NCBI RefSeq assembly: GCF_007855645.1
Contig: NZ_CP042261.1
Coordinates: 1,438,501 to 1,502,500, forward strand
From: Qingshengfaniella alkalisoli
GTDB lineage: Bacteria > Pseudomonadota > Alphaproteobacteria > Rhodobacterales > Rhodobacteraceae
Reading direction: 5' to 3'
Length of the DNA stretch: 64,000 nucleotides
Shown here: piece after piece, positions 1 to 10,186 of the stretch
How positions within the stretch are numbered: position 1 is the first letter of the stretch
How the letters are laid out: every line of letters begins with the position of its first letter
Position numbers and translations under genes: made by a program
The notes under the pieces: generated by a model
The model's database searches: none
What the model was told of the DNA's origin: nothing
The model's input: only the letters and a program-made list of their open reading frames with translations

Positions 1-358
1 CGCCCTCGATCACGTCGCCAACCGACCGTGCCCGCGCGTCCGGTGTAAAGTAGTGAAGGATCAGCCCAACACATAGCCCGCCCAGAATGGGCACGATCAG
101 CACCCAGTACCAGGGCAGCATTTCAGCCGCGCTCGCCAAGCGCACATCGCTCGTGCCGTAGATCAGCGTCTGAAGCTGTTCGATCCCCTTGCGAAAGAAA
201 AGCGCCGCGAAACCTGCGGCCGTCCCGATCACCAAGGCAATAAACCAGAACTGGACCTTGCTTGGCCCCTTATGACGCACGACACGCCAGCCGCCACGCC
301 AGACGGCGACGGCCTCATCAAGCTGCTGCGATATGACAGACGGCTTCGGATCGCTCAC
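1..358 (-). CDS. ClC-family chloride channel protein, N-terminal part (runs off the window)
   Basis: Partial gene whose 3' end lies beyond the left edge. Reading leftwards from a GTG at 358 gives about 119 residues with no stop: a short basic N-terminus, a hydrophobic helix (roughly residues 34-50, with FWFIALVIGTAAGFAALFF), the stretch GIEQLQTLIYG, and a second membrane segment (WYWVLIVPILGGLCVGLIL) followed by DARARSVGDVIEG. This matches the start of bacterial ClC channels or H+/Cl- antiporters, which lie in the inner membrane. The frame is closed by a TGA a few codons upstream, so the GTG is the first possible start; an AGGGCAGGG stretch just ahead can act as ribosome-binding site. It follows recN by 70 bases on the same strand. 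The selectivity-filter region is outside the window, so the family call rests on the N-terminus. Confidence 0.75.
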   Translation of the reverse strand, partial: MSDPKPSVISQQLDEAVAVWRGGWRVVRHKGPSKVQFWFIALVIGTAAGFAALFFRKGIEQLQTLIYGTSDVRLASAAEMLPWYWVLIVPILGGLCVGLILHYFTPDARARSVGDVIEG

Positions 359-428
359 GCGCCCTGCCCTTCAGCATGTCCGATTTGCACAAGTTTGGCA
401 CGGAACATCATGAAAAACAAAGCCTTTC

Positions 429-2102
429 CTAGCTTAATTCCTGTGACGCGCGATCGATCAGCGCGTTGGCAGCGGCGCGTGCAGCGTCCGTTACCTGATC
501 ACCAGAAACCATGCGGGCGATTTCCGCGACCCGCTCATGCGCGGCCACGACTTCCACATGAGACAGTGTAGTTTCACCCTCGACACGTTTTTCGACTCGC
601 AAATGCTGTTGACCATAAGCCGCGACCTGCGGCGAATGCGTAACGACGAGAACCTGACCGCTTTGCGCAAGTTGCGCGAGGCGTTTGCCGACTGCGTCCG
701 CCGTGGCCCCGCCAACACCCTGATCGATTTCGTCGAAGATCAACGTCTTCGTGCCATCATCGCCGCTGAGACAAACCTTCAGCGCCAGAAGGAAACGCGA
801 TAGTTCACCGCCGGACGCCACTTTCTGCATCGGACCGGCAGGCGATCCTGGGTTGGTAGCCACCTGAAACTCAACCGCGTCGACGCCATCGGGACCACTT
901 GCAATACCAGTCACCTGCGTGACAAAGCGCGCCCGTTCCATCTTTAGCGGTGCCAGCTGCGCCTGCATCGCGGTATCCAGCCGTCCGGCAGCGCCTTGCC
1001 GGGCCTCAGACAGTTTCGCCGCAGCATCCGCGTACGCTCGCTCCGCCATCGCGACCGATCTGGTCGCCTGTTCCAGTTCCGTGTCGGCTGTTTCTATCCG
1101 GTCCAGCCGCGCACGCAACTCATCCGCAAAAGCTGCCAGATCATCTGAGGGGACGCCATGCTTGCGTGAAAGACCCCGCAAGGCAAACAACCGCTCTTCC
1201 GTCGCGAGCAGTTCTTCCGGATCAAAGCTCAACTGCGCAAGAACCTGCTCGACGCCAGACTGTGCTTCGGACAGCTCGATCGCAACACGCTCAAGCGCAG
1301 CGAGCGGGCCGGACACCGCATCATCCGGCAAGTTCCCTGCCACCGATTCCAGCCAGCGCACGGCATCAGTGATACGCCCTTCGGCGCCTTCCGAATGATC
1401 CAGCGCCTGAACCACCCGTTCCACGTCCTGCCGGACCTTTTCAGCGTTCTGCATCAGACGACGCTTGGCATCCAAGGCCGCATCTTCACCCGGTTCCGGC
1501 GACAGGTCATCAAGCTCCTGAACCGCATGCCGCAGAAATTCTTCCTCGTCTCGGGCCTTGGCAACGGCGGCTTCCAACCCCTGCATGAACCTTCGCGAGG
1601 AAACCAGATCGGTCCATGCAGATCGTGTGTCAGCCAAAAGCGTTCCATTTCCAGCGAAACTGTCCAGCAATGCGCGATGGCCCTTCGCATCGAGCAGTCC
1701 GCGATCATCACGCTGGCCTTGCAGTTCTACAAGCGTGTCGGACAGATTGCGCAGGATATCGCCTGAACACCGCCGGTCGTTCACCCATGCAGTTTTGCGT
1801 CCATCGGCACGATTGACCCGTCGCAGGATCAGATCGTCTTCAACGGGGATCTCCGCCTCTGCCAGTACTGCCCGCGCCGGGTGGTCGTCGGACAACGCAA
1901 AGATCGCGGTGACCTCTCCCTGTTCAGCACCCTGACGCACGATATCTGCACGGCCGCGCCATCCCAGCACAAAACCGAGAGAATCGAGAAGAATTGACTT
2001 ACCAGCGCCTGTCTCGCCGGTCAGCACGTTCAAACCAGAGCGAAATTCGATCTCGAGATGATCGATCAGCAGGATATTGCGGATTTCCAGCTCAAGAATC
2101 AT
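429..2102 (-). CDS. recN: DNA repair protein RecN
   Basis: SMC-like ATPase of 557 residues, the usual RecN length, acting in double-strand-break repair in the cytoplasm. The N-terminal Walker A is GETGAGKS at residues 29-36. Long charged alpha-helical (coiled-coil) stretches fill residues about 150-370. The ABC signature-like VASGGELSRF precedes the Walker B segment LIFDEIDQGVGG near 454-465 and VVTHSPQ near 485. It lies 36 bases downstream of bamD on the same strand, the order usual in Rhodobacterales, and is probably co-transcribed with it. No strong intrinsic terminator follows. Confidence 0.95.
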   Translation of the reverse strand: MILELEIRNILLIDHLEIEFRSGLNVLTGETGAGKSILLDSLGFVLGWRGRADIVRQGAEQGEVTAIFALSDDHPARAVLAEAEIPVEDDLILRRVNRADGRKTAWVNDRRCSGDILRNLSDTLVELQGQRDDRGLLDAKGHRALLDSFAGNGTLLADTRSAWTDLVSSRRFMQGLEAAVAKARDEEEFLRHAVQELDDLSPEPGEDAALDAKRRLMQNAEKVRQDVERVVQALDHSEGAEGRITDAVRWLESVAGNLPDDAVSGPLAALERVAIELSEAQSGVEQVLAQLSFDPEELLATEERLFALRGLSRKHGVPSDDLAAFADELRARLDRIETADTELEQATRSVAMAERAYADAAAKLSEARQGAAGRLDTAMQAQLAPLKMERARFVTQVTGIASGPDGVDAVEFQVATNPGSPAGPMQKVASGGELSRFLLALKVCLSGDDGTKTLIFDEIDQGVGGATADAVGKRLAQLAQSGQVLVVTHSPQVAAYGQQHLRVEKRVEGETTLSHVEVVAAHERVAEIARMVSGDQVTDAARAAANALIDRASQELS

Positions 2103-2138
2103 GCCCGTTCCGTTAAGCGCCGATCGACCAAAATGATA

Positions 2139-2950
2139 TCAGAGCCACTGTCCCTGCACTGACTGCCGATAAATGCCGGACAACCAGCTATCGCCCGCAG
2201 GCTCCAGCAGCAGCCCCTGCCCTGTCAACAGCGTATAGGCGTCGTTGTACCAATCCGTGCCCTGATAGTTGTAGCCCAAAATTGCCCCGGCGGTTTGAGC
2301 CTCACCAACCAGCCCCAAGGACAGATAGGCTTCCACCAGACGATAGAGCGCCTCTGGCGTGTGGCTGGTGGTCTGGAAGTTCTCTACAACGACGCGGAAA
2401 CGATTGATCGATGCCGCGTAGTGCTCACGCTTCAGATAGTAGCGCCCGATTTCCATTTCCTTGCCCGCCAGATGATCAAAGGCGAGGTCGAACTTCAGAA
2501 TCGCAGAGCGTGCATATTCACTGTCCGGGTAGCGCTCGATCACCGTCCGCAAAGATTGCAGCGCCTGAAAGGTCAGCCCCTGATCGCGCCCGACATCGTC
2601 GATCTGGTCGTAATAGCTGAGCGCCAGAAGGTACTGGGCATAAGCCGCGTCTTCATCCGCAGGATAGAAGTCGATGTAACGCTGTGCGGCTCCGCGACTC
2701 GCTTCGTAATCGCGGTCGCGGTGCAGGGAATAGGCCTGCATGATCAGAAGAACGTTTCGCCCATTCGGAATACGGATAGAGACGCTCCACCTCGCCGAAA
2801 TAGCGGGCGGCGTCTTCCATGTTGTTTTCCGATAGCTCGTATTCACCGCGATCGAAGATTTCCTTCGCAGAAGTTTTCCAGTGCGGGTTCCTGATTGCTA
2901 CCACCGCCGCAACCAGCAAGAACTGCCGTCAACGCGATGCAAGCGATCAT
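2139..2950 (-). pseudogene. bamD: Outer-membrane assembly lipoprotein BamD, split by two apparent frameshifts
   Basis: BamD (ComL/YfiO) is the TPR lipoprotein of the BAM complex that inserts beta-barrels into the outer membrane. Three reading frames must be joined. Frame one starts at ATG 2950 and gives a lipoprotein signal MIACIALTAVLAGC with a clear LAGC lipobox. A shift near 2885-2895 leads into SAKEIFDRGEYELSENN...YPYSEWAKR. A second shift near 2750-2757 leads into LIMQAYSLHR...RYIDFYPADEDAAYAQYLLALSYYDQ and the rest, ending at 2139 with YRQSVQGQWL. Both shifts are in the same sense (one base too many, or two missing) and fall in TTCT contexts. The joined product of about 270 residues is normal BamD length. 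The gene is normally essential, so a sequencing error is as likely as real decay. Confidence 0.85.
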
Positions 2951-3114
2951 ACGATGTGTGAAGAGACGCAACTTGCCCGCATATGTCTGATTATTCACTA
3001 TCAACCGCTGCTCCTTGACCGGCTCACAGCGGGGATAGCACGAAAGATTCCCGGGAAAAATGGGTTAGTGCTCTTTTTCCGGTCAAGCGCTCGTGCGGAC
3101 ATAGTCGGTTGAGT

Positions 3115-4035
3115 TCAAGCACACATCGTCAGATCAAGATGACTGACGCCGACACCGGGCAAATGGCTGGCGGTATCGGTATCGCATTCCTCAAAGCACC
3201 ATGCGCTGTCGTCGGCAAACAGCGTGCGCAGCAATTCATTCGTCAGGGAGTGACCCGACCGGATACCGACGTAACGGCCAAGGATCGGTGCTCCGGCAGT
3301 CGCCAGGTCGCCCAAGGCATCAAGCATCTTGTGGCGCACGGGCTCGTCAGAATGGCGTAACCCACCCGGGCTGAGAACATCCCCATCATCAAAGACAACC
3401 GCGTTGCGTGTACTGCCACCGAGCGCCAAGCCGTTGGCACGCATCACATCTACATCCGATTGCAGGCAGAAGGTACGACTGTCGCAAAGCTCACGGATGA
3501 ATGTGCCGTTGTGCATGTTCAGCGCGAGCGATTGGCGACCGATCGCCTCGTCCGCGAAATCGATGCTGAAATCGATTTCCAATCCTTCGGACGGCTCAAG
3601 ACGCGCACAGGCCTGACCACGGCACACTTCAACTGGCTTCAGGATACGAATCGCACGCACGGGAGCATCCTGACGATCCAGACCCGCATTCATCAAACCG
3701 CGCACGAAAGGTGCAGCGCTGCCATCGAGAATCGGAATTTCAGGGCCATCAATGTCAATCAGCGCATTATGGATACCCACACCGGCAAGCGCGGCCATGA
3801 TGTGTTCAATCGTCGAAACGCTGATGCCGTCCTTGTTAACGACCTTCGTGCAAAGCGACGTCTGTTCAACAAAATCCCAGCGCGCGAAGATCATCTGATC
3901 CGCATCGCGGACGTCGGTGCGGCGGAAGCGGATACCAAAGAATGGTTTCGCCGGATGAACAGACAAGCGAACAGGACGACCGGTGTGAAGTCCCGTTCCC
4001 GTGAAACGTGCTATGGTTTTCAATGTCGTTTGCAT
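3115..4035 (-). CDS. lpxC: UDP-3-O-acyl-N-acetylglucosamine deacetylase
   Basis: Zinc amidase catalysing the committed step of lipid A synthesis. The 306 residues cover the whole family. Zinc ligands are visible as H78 in STIEHIMAAL and H235/D239 in HKMLDALGD; the catalytic histidine follows in GHSLTNELL (H262). N-terminal FTGTGLHTG and DGSAAPF are typical. It stands between ftsZ (upstream on this strand, ending in a terminator) and bamD, and has its own roughly 210-base upstream region, so it probably has its own promoter. Confidence 0.96.
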   Translation of the reverse strand: MQTTLKTIARFTGTGLHTGRPVRLSVHPAKPFFGIRFRRTDVRDADQMIFARWDFVEQTSLCTKVVNKDGISVSTIEHIMAALAGVGIHNALIDIDGPEIPILDGSAAPFVRGLMNAGLDRQDAPVRAIRILKPVEVCRGQACARLEPSEGLEIDFSIDFADEAIGRQSLALNMHNGTFIRELCDSRTFCLQSDVDVMRANGLALGGSTRNAVVFDDGDVLSPGGLRHSDEPVRHKMLDALGDLATAGAPILGRYVGIRSGHSLTNELLRTLFADDSAWCFEECDTDTASHLPGVGVSHLDLTMCA

Positions 4036-4142
4036 GTCATGCCTCTCCGGGCCGCTTGTTGCTCGTCTAGCTACCTAGGGCGGCGGGGGCATGCTCTCAA
4101 CTCAATCTTTGCAACGGTCTGAAACATGACATTTTTCGATAA

Positions 4143-4155
4143 GCGAAAAATTGCC
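4143..4155. promoter_or_regulatory. 13-bp motif shared by the lpxC and ftsZ upstream regions, copy 1
   Basis: The exact 13-mer GCGAAAAATTGCC is read here on the plus strand in the gap upstream of lpxC. The same 13-mer occurs on the minus strand at 5977-5989 upstream of ftsZ. Two exact copies in neighbouring promoter regions suggest a shared binding site. The factor is unknown and the site is inferred from repetition only. Confidence 0.35.
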
Positions 4156-4196
4156 ACCACTCGGAAAGCCGAAAACTAAACTTCTGTTAACAAACG

Positions 4197-4217
4197 AAAA
4201 AGGCAGCCGAAGCCGCC
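4197..4217 (-). terminator. Intrinsic terminator after ftsZ
   Basis: On the minus strand GGCGGC-TTCG-GCTGCC forms a six-pair stem (one G-T pair) with a stable TTCG tetraloop at 4202-4217, followed by TTTTT. It lies 29 bases after the ftsZ stop, so it closes the dcw operon and separates it from lpxC. Confidence 0.8.
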
Positions 4218-4245
4218 CTTCACATTCGTTACATGCAACGCTACG

Positions 4246-5847
4246 TCAGTTTGCTTGACGACGCAGGAATGCGGGGATTTCGATACGGTCCAATTCAGCA
4301 TCTTCGTCCAGCTGATCCTCAGAGACCGGCTGCATATTCGGTGCCGGGCGCGACATTTGCGCCCGTCCCTCACCGGCTTGGCCATGTCCGTGGCCCTGCC
4401 CCGTCATGCGGTTGATCAGGGAATTGATGCCGAAACGTTGCTTGTCGGCGTGATGGATTTCCGCACTGGGCTGGGCTGGTCGCTCCGTCGGGTTGCGATC
4501 AGGTTGCTTGCTGACAGCAGCTTGGAGACGGCGCAGCGTGTCCTCGGATGGTTGCCCGCGCGTCGCGTTGGGACGCGGTGCGACGAAGCTTTCCGGCGCA
4601 TCCTGAACCGTCTCTGGCTCCGGATGCGGGGTGTAAGCCGGCGGCGGCAGATCATCATCGCGCTGTGTTGTGACCGGTTGGTGGGTGCTGGAGGTATCCA
4701 AATTGTGGAACAATGTCGGCTCTTCTTCTCCCACTCGCGACTGCGGTGCATGCGCGGCAGGTGCCTCGACGGCAGCCGCAGCTTCCGGCTGATGAGCGGT
4801 TTTCTCCTGCGAAACTTCGCTGACCAACGGCTCGGACAACGCCCGGCGACGCACCGGGCTCGCTTCTTCGATATCCTTTGCGATGGCATCAATGCCCGTT
4901 GCCACGACCGATACACGCATCACGCCCTGGATATCGGGGTCCAGTGTCGAACCCACGATAATGTTCGCATCCGGATCGACCTCTTCGCGAATCCTGTTCG
5001 CGGCCTCGTCCAGTTCGAACAGCGTCAGGTCGTAGCCGCCGGTGATGTTGATCAGAACGCCCTTGGCGCCTCTCAGGCTGATCTCGTCGAGCAGCGGGTT
5101 GGCAATGGCCTTCTCTGCAGCCTGAACGGCGCGATCTTCGCCCTCGGCTTCGCCTGTGCCCATCATCGCTTTGCCCATCTCGTCCATCACGGCGCGCACG
5201 TCGGCGAAATCCAAGTTGATCAAGCCCGGACGCACCATCAGGTCCGTGACACCTTTGACACCCTGATAGAGCACATCGTCAGCCATCGAAAACGCCTCGG
5301 TGAAGGTCGTCTTCTCGTTGGCGAGACGGAACAGGTTCTGGTTCGGAATGATGATCAGCGTGTCGACGACCTTCTGGAGGGCTTCCACCCCATCCTCGGC
5401 CTTGCGCATACGTTTCGACCCTTCGAACTGGAAGGGTTTGGTCACAACACCAACAGTCAGAACGCCTAGCTCACGCGCCGCTTGTGCAATGATCGGGGCC
5501 GCGCCCGTCCCAGTGCCGCCGCCCATACCAGCGGTGATGAAACACATATGCGAACCGACCAGATGATCCACAATCTGTTCGATGGATTCTTCAGCCGCCG
5601 CCGCGCCAACGGCTGGGCGCGCACCAGCGCCGAGACCCTCGGTCACCTTCAGGCCCATCTGAACGCGTGCCTTGGACCTGCTTTGTTGGAGCGCCTGCGC
5701 ATCCGTGTTTGCCACCACGAATTCGACGCCATCCAACTCTTTTTCGATCATGTTGTTGACAGCATTGCCGCCAGCACCACCCACGCCGAACACCGTAATC
5801 TTCGGCTTGAGCTCTTCCTGCTCGGGCATAGTCAGATTCAGAGTCAT
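4246..5847 (-). CDS. ftsZ: Cell division protein FtsZ
   Basis: Tubulin-like GTPase that forms the division ring. The start is set at ATG 5847 ([10 protein letters not shown]), because the open frame further upstream lies in the ftsA-ftsZ gap and has no family similarity. Of 533 residues, the GTPase core shows [11 protein letters not shown] near 21-31, the tubulin signature GGGTGTG at 109-115 and the T7 loop NLDFADV at 211-217. A long Pro/Glu/Ala-rich linker (about 330-515) follows, and then the conserved C-terminal peptide [12 protein letters not shown] that binds FtsA. The long linker explains a size above the E. coli protein. It is the last gene of the dcw cluster and is followed by a terminator. 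Confidence 0.97.
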   Translation of the reverse strand: MTLNLTMPEQEELKPKITVFGVGGAGGNAVNNMIEKELDGVEFVVANTDAQALQQSRSKARVQMGLKVTEGLGAGARPAVGAAAAEESIEQIVDHLVGSHMCFITAGMGGGTGTGAAPIIAQAARELGVLTVGVVTKPFQFEGSKRMRKAEDGVEALQKVVDTLIIIPNQNLFRLANEKTTFTEAFSMADDVLYQGVKGVTDLMVRPGLINLDFADVRAVMDEMGKAMMGTGEAEGEDRAVQAAEKAIANPLLDEISLRGAKGVLINITGGYDLTLFELDEAANRIREEVDPDANIIVGSTLDPDIQGVMRVSVVATGIDAIAKDIEEASPVRRRALSEPLVSEVSQEKTAHQPEAAAAVEAPAAHAPQSRVGEEEPTLFHNLDTSSTHQPVTTQRDDDLPPPAYTPHPEPETVQDAPESFVAPRPNATRGQPSEDTLRRLQAAVSKQPDRNPTERPAQPSAEIHHADKQRFGINSLINRMTGQGHGHGQAGEGRAQMSRPAPNMQPVSEDQLDEDAELDRIEIPAFLRRQAN

Positions 5848-5941
5848 AGTTGGATCCGCCTGTATAATTTTTGCGGACTTTTGCGCCCGCGACTGCCTTA
5901 TTGACGCCAGCTTACCTATGAGCAGGCATATCGTCACCACA

Positions 5942-5989
5942 AAAAGTGGCGAAACTGGCAAAATCCACCACTTTTCGGCAATTTTTCGC
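5942..5989. promoter_or_regulatory. Candidate ftsZ promoter/operator region
   Basis: The 178-base ftsA-ftsZ gap contains an 8-bp inverted repeat, AAAAGTGG at 5942-5949 and CCACTTTT at 5968-5975. Directly beside it is the 13-mer GCGAAAAATTGCC (minus strand, 5977-5989) that recurs upstream of lpxC. A regulated ftsZ-proximal promoter is plausible; I cannot name the regulator. Confidence 0.35.
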
Positions 5990-6025
5990 GACATTCTTAC
6001 TGTCGCGTTAAACTTGGGATGCTTT

Positions 6026-7357
6026 CTACCAGTTTTCCTTGAACCACTTGACCGCACGGCGGAGCGGGCGGGGGTGTAATCGGTCAGCGGGGATGTCGAA
6101 ATCCCACCACTCATCCTGCGGGTTCGCGGCAAATAGACACAGGCCAACGGCAGAGGAAAATCCCGGCCCGGTAGCCGCGTGCGGCAATCCTTGAACGCGC
6201 AATGGGCGCCCCAGCCGCGCCTGATGCCCTAGCACGCGTTGCGCCAGCCCCGGCAGGCCGGGAATCTGGCTACCGCCGCCCGTCAGCACAAGTTTCTGAC
6301 TAGGCAGGTAGTCAAACCCGGCCGCATCCAGGCGTGCGCGCACTTCTTCAAGGATCTCCTCGACGCGCGGGCGCATGATTCCGATCAGTTCACTTCGGCT
6401 GACCTCGCGGCGGTCATGCTCCCAATCACCTGTTTCGCTGCGGAGCTCGATCATTTCCAGATCGTCGCGCCCTGTCGCCGTCACACCGCCATGAACGGTT
6501 TTGATCCGTTCGGCCATATCCAGCGGAATGCCCAGCCCCTTGGAGATGTCCTGTGTAATATGTCCGCCACCGAACCGGACCGTGTCGCCGTAGATCATAT
6601 GCCCGCGCATGAAGATTGAAATACCGGTCGACCCCGCGCCCAGATCAATGCAAGCGGCACCCAGTTTCTGCTCATCCTCGACCATCGACGAAATCGCGGA
6701 AACATAGGCCGATGACGCCAACCCCGCCAGTTCCAGATCACAACGTTTGATACAATGCAGAATGTTTTGCACGCAGCCCTGATCCACGGTCAACATATGC
6801 ATATCCGTGGTCAGGTGTTGTCCCACCTGTCCGCGCGGATCGCTCAACCCGCTACGACCATCGAGCGCGAAGTTCACGGGCTGCGCATGCATGACCGTTC
6901 GATGCGCGCCGATATCAGGCATGTCGCAGCTGGCAAGCACATTGGCAATGTCACTGCCCGCGACCTCATGCCCCGCCACATCCACTTGGCCCAGCAGCCC
7001 GTAAGACCGAGGGCGCGCGCCGGAAAAGCACACTATCGCATGATCAACCCGGACCTGAGCCATCTTTTGCGCCGCCTGAACGACGGTTCGCACCGCACGC
7101 TCCGCTTCCGGCATGGTGTCGATCTCGCCGCTACGCATGCCCCGCGCCCGAGTCGTTGCCGCGCCAATGATACGAAAGCGTGATTGCCCGGCCATCGATC
7201 CGACACCATCCACTTTCGGACGCGCTTCACCGTCAAAGCGCAAGATCAGGCACGTCACCTTCGCGGTGCCGATATCAAGAATCGCGACGACTCCCCGCTG
7301 CATCGCGGCTTTGCGCATTTGCCGCATGGCACGTTGGGATTGATACAATTCTGTCAT
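6026..7357 (-). CDS. ftsA: Cell division protein FtsA
   Basis: Actin-like ATPase that tethers FtsZ to the membrane. The 443 residues include phosphate-1 DIGTAKV near 28-34, phosphate-2 [14 protein letters not shown] near 236-250 and the adenosine motif [13 protein letters not shown] near 360. The C-terminus ends in the amphipathic, membrane-binding helix [11 protein letters not shown]. Its ATG overlaps the ftsQ stop (ATGA at 7354-7357), indicating translational coupling. Confidence 0.96.
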   Translation of the reverse strand: MTELYQSQRAMRQMRKAAMQRGVVAILDIGTAKVTCLILRFDGEARPKVDGVGSMAGQSRFRIIGAATTRARGMRSGEIDTMPEAERAVRTVVQAAQKMAQVRVDHAIVCFSGARPRSYGLLGQVDVAGHEVAGSDIANVLASCDMPDIGAHRTVMHAQPVNFALDGRSGLSDPRGQVGQHLTTDMHMLTVDQGCVQNILHCIKRCDLELAGLASSAYVSAISSMVEDEQKLGAACIDLGAGSTGISIFMRGHMIYGDTVRFGGGHITQDISKGLGIPLDMAERIKTVHGGVTATGRDDLEMIELRSETGDWEHDRREVSRSELIGIMRPRVEEILEEVRARLDAAGFDYLPSQKLVLTGGGSQIPGLPGLAQRVLGHQARLGRPLRVQGLPHAATGPGFSSAVGLCLFAANPQDEWWDFDIPADRLHPRPLRRAVKWFKENW

Positions 7358-8247
7358 TGACTTGCCAGCCCCTTCTCAAACGCGCGTGTTGTGCGCTGAT
7401 ATTCCATTGCGTCCGGTCCGAGTCTGATCGTCGGGCGCTCGGCGACCCTCATATCCACCGCGACCACATCACGGGTCAGAACATCCGCTGCCGCATCCAT
7501 CGCAAGAACCCGCTGCAAGGCGCGAACAGGCTCGCTCTCGGGCAGCTGGATGATCTGGTTACGATCCAGAACCACATCCCAACGCCGCTCTCCCTGACGA
7601 GTCAGACCGCGGACACGGTTTTTGATGTGGCCAAGCGACTCCCAAAGCTCCAACGCCTGGGGAACGGCAGCGCTCGCACCATCGCCCGTGATCAACGGCA
7701 GATCAGGTCGGCCTTCTCGACGGTCGATGTAAGCAATGCGGTGGCCCGTGCCATCCAGGATCATCAGCCCCGAACGGTCGCGCCACAAAATCGCGGGCGT
7801 TCTTTCCGTGACGTTCAGACGAAGCGCGCCGCCAAGTTCGACATTGACCCGCACGCTTTCCACCGCATCGAGCGATGAAATCGTTTGGTTGATCTGGTCC
7901 TTATCCAGTCGCAGCCAACTGACCGGAAACTCGACCGGCACGCGACGACGGATTTCATCTGCGAGAACCGGCGATGCCCCCGTGATAGACATCTGGCGTA
8001 TCTGGAATTCGGGACGTGCCTCGATTGAGGCCCTCACCTGTCCGACCCATTCCCGGAACATCTTCTGCTGCGCAGGCTGTGCCACATAAACACCACCAAG
8101 AAACACGAGCAGAAACACCGGCAGGATAAAAGTGACAAAACGGCGGAAAGAGGGCGACAACCAAAGGCGCGTCACACGATACTGAAGACGGCTCGGCGCC
8201 GGATCACGACGCAGCGTTTCTCCGCGGCTTGCGGTCAGCGTCCGCAC
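7354..8247 (-). CDS. ftsQ: Cell division protein FtsQ
   Basis: Bitopic divisome protein linking FtsL to the late division complex. I choose the GTG at 8247 because GGAGG stands seven bases before it; an in-frame GTG at 8274 has a worse-placed site and would add nine residues. The basic cytoplasmic N-terminus ([12 protein letters not shown]) precedes one membrane helix ([19 protein letters not shown], about residues 38-56). A POTRA-type domain ([18 protein letters not shown] ... [10 protein letters not shown]) and the periplasmic beta domain follow. It overlaps the ddl end by 13 bases and the ftsA start by 4. Confidence 0.92.
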   Translation of the reverse strand: MRTLTASRGETLRRDPAPSRLQYRVTRLWLSPSFRRFVTFILPVFLLVFLGGVYVAQPAQQKMFREWVGQVRASIEARPEFQIRQMSITGASPVLADEIRRRVPVEFPVSWLRLDKDQINQTISSLDAVESVRVNVELGGALRLNVTERTPAILWRDRSGLMILDGTGHRIAYIDRREGRPDLPLITGDGASAAVPQALELWESLGHIKNRVRGLTRQGERRWDVVLDRNQIIQLPESEPVRALQRVLAMDAAADVLTRDVVAVDMRVAERPTIRLGPDAMEYQRTTRAFEKGLASQ

Positions 8248-9149
8248 GAGGCGTCCTCCAAAATCCAGCGGCACAGCTCCCCGAATCCGATACCTTTATG
8301 CGCCGCCTGTTCGGGTGCCAAGGACGTGGGCGTCATACCCGGCTGCGTATTCGTTTCCAGCAGAATTAGTCCATCGAGGCCCCGGCTTTCATCCCAACGA
8401 AAATCGCTGCGGCTCAAACCGCGACAGCCTAACGCCCGATGCGCCCGAACCGCATAGTCGAGGCAGGCCTCAAAAACCTCTTCGGGAACATCTGCGGGGA
8501 CCACATGGCGCGAGCCACCCGGCTTGTATTTTGCGTCATAGTCATACCAGCCGGTCGCATAGATATCTGTCACCGTCAGCGCTCGGGTGCCCAGAACAGC
8601 CGTGGTCAGTTCCCGACCGGGCGCAAACTGTTCGACCATCACCTGTGACGGCATGGTTGGTGCCAGCTGCGGCGGGCCATTCGCGGCCTCATGCACCAGA
8701 TAGACCCCGACCGAAGATCCTTCATTGTTGGGCTTCACGACATATGGCGGCAGCATGGCATGTTCACGCTGCGCCAGTTCAGCGGACACGATGCGGCTGT
8801 CGAGCACGGGCAGACCCGCCTCCCGGAAAACCGTTTTGGACCGTTGCTTGTCCATGGCAGTGGCGGACGCGAGTACGCCACTGTGCGTGTAGGGAATCTG
8901 TAGCCATTCCAGCAACCCCTGAACGCAGCCATCTTCTCCAAAGCGGCCATGTAGCGCGTTGAAAACAACGTCAGGCTTCATCTCGGACAAACGAGTCGCC
9001 AGATCCGGCCCGCAATCGATTTCCTCGACACGGAATCCTTCGGTTCTCAGTGCCGCAGCACATTCGCGCCCCGAAGATAGCGACACCTCACGCTCAGCCG
9101 ACGGCCCGCCTTTAAGGACCGCCACCAAGGGTTCTGTCATGATGGACAT
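8235..9149 (-). CDS. ddl: D-alanine--D-alanine ligase
   Basis: ATP-grasp ligase making D-Ala-D-Ala for the peptidoglycan stem peptide. About 304 residues from ATG 9149, chosen because GAGG lies six bases upstream; an ATG at 9161 and one at 9140 are also in frame. Visible motifs are [14 protein letters not shown] near the N-terminus, LHGRFGEDG, the ATP-grasp loop [11 protein letters not shown] and the C-terminal [15 protein letters not shown] with metal-binding Glu and Asn. It sits between murB and ftsQ, as expected for a dcw ddl (ddlB). Confidence 0.95.
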   Translation of the reverse strand: MSIMTEPLVAVLKGGPSAEREVSLSSGRECAAALRTEGFRVEEIDCGPDLATRLSEMKPDVVFNALHGRFGEDGCVQGLLEWLQIPYTHSGVLASATAMDKQRSKTVFREAGLPVLDSRIVSAELAQREHAMLPPYVVKPNNEGSSVGVYLVHEAANGPPQLAPTMPSQVMVEQFAPGRELTTAVLGTRALTVTDIYATGWYDYDAKYKPGGSRHVVPADVPEEVFEACLDYAVRAHRALGCRGLSRSDFRWDESRGLDGLILLETNTQPGMTPTSLAPEQAAHKGIGFGELCRWILEDASCGR

Positions 9150-9256
9150 ACCCTGCCTCATTGTTTCGGGCTGGTTTTGCCCGCTGCTCTTCTCGTGTCC
9201 CGGTTTCTTTTCCGGGTTGCTGTATGAGCGTTTCCGCCCAAGCGGTTACGGAATCC

Positions 9257-10186
9257 TTAAGCTGGATCACCGACCCGCATGATTTCCCAGACTAACTCTA
9301 TTCCGCTGGTCTCGAAAACCCTTTTTCGAACCTCTTCGCCAAGTGCTTCGAGTTCTGTTGCCGTAGCGGCACCTGTATTGGTCAGAAAGTTGGAATGCAT
9401 CTGCGACATTTGCGCGCCACCAAGCGCCGCGCCGCGCATCCCTGCCTCGTCAATAACCTTCCACGCTTTCAATTCATGCGTGTCATTGGCTCGTCCGGTG
9501 GAACTGAAACCCGCCGGGTTGCGAAAGGTTGATCCTGCCGTGCGGTCCTTGGTGGGCTGAGTTGCGTCGCGCTTGGCAACCTGGTCGATCATGCGTCGCT
9601 GCAAATCATTCGGATCACCCCGCGGTGTTTTCATAGTCACTTGCGTCACGATCCAGTCGGGTGGAACCTCGCTGTGGCGATAGGCAAACCCCATATCCTG
9701 AGGACCGAGCGTCATCCGTTTTCCAGAACGGGTAACGGCCTGCGCCTCAAGAAACACATCTGCCATGTAGCTGCCGTAGCAGCCCGCATTCATTCGACAA
9801 GCCCCGCCGATTGTGCCGGGGATCGTGCGCAGGAATGTCAGATCACGACCTTGGGAGGCCGCGCGCTTGGCCACTTGTGCGTCCAGCGCCGCCGCGCCCG
9901 CCGTTACCGTCTCGCCGTCAAATTCAACACCATTGAAACCACGGCCCAGACGAACCACTACACCACGAATGCCGCCATCACGCACGATCAGGTTCGATCC
10001 CACCCCCATCGGGAAGACCGGAATGTCGGGATCGAGCGCAGAAAGGAAATCACACAGGTCCTGCTCGTCAGCGGGTTGAAACAGCCAGTCGGCAGGCCCG
10101 CCAACACGCAGCCATGTCAGTTCAGACAGAGATCTTTGCGACGTCAGGCGACCTCGCACCGCGGGAAGAGTGACCGTGTCAGACAT
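9257..10186 (-). CDS. murB: UDP-N-acetylenolpyruvoylglucosamine reductase
   Basis: FAD enzyme that reduces enolpyruvyl-UDP-GlcNAc to UDP-MurNAc. The start is ATG 10186 ([12 protein letters not shown]), sharing one base with the murC stop (TGATG) and preceded by AAAGAAG; the frame is open 13 codons further but inside murC. FAD-binding segments are [16 protein letters not shown] and [19 protein letters not shown], and the catalytic serine lies in AGSTFRNP. The length of 309 residues is standard. A gap of about 107 bases before ddl holds a small CCCGG/CCGGG hairpin without a T-run. Confidence 0.95.
   Translation of the reverse strand: MSDTVTLPAVRGRLTSQRSLSELTWLRVGGPADWLFQPADEQDLCDFLSALDPDIPVFPMGVGSNLIVRDGGIRGVVVRLGRGFNGVEFDGETVTAGAAALDAQVAKRAASQGRDLTFLRTIPGTIGGACRMNAGCYGSYMADVFLEAQAVTRSGKRMTLGPQDMGFAYRHSEVPPDWIVTQVTMKTPRGDPNDLQRRMIDQVAKRDATQPTKDRTAGSTFRNPAGFSSTGRANDTHELKAWKVIDEAGMRGAALGGAQMSQMHSNFLTNTGAATATELEALGEEVRKRVFETSGIELVWEIMRVGDPA

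Noticed and set aside
3014..3087. 9-bp inverted repeat CTTGACCGG/CCGGTCAAG between bamD and lpxC
   Set aside because: Spacing of 56 bases and no further support; may be chance.
4165..4190. CtrA-like site (TTAA-N7-TTAG) on the minus strand upstream of lpxC
   Set aside because: Second half-site is imperfect and there is only one copy; AT-rich gaps give such matches easily.
5848..6147. 100-codon N-terminal extension of FtsZ
   Set aside because: Runs through the ftsZ promoter region and overlaps ftsA; no FtsZ similarity, and the true start [10 protein letters not shown] is clear.
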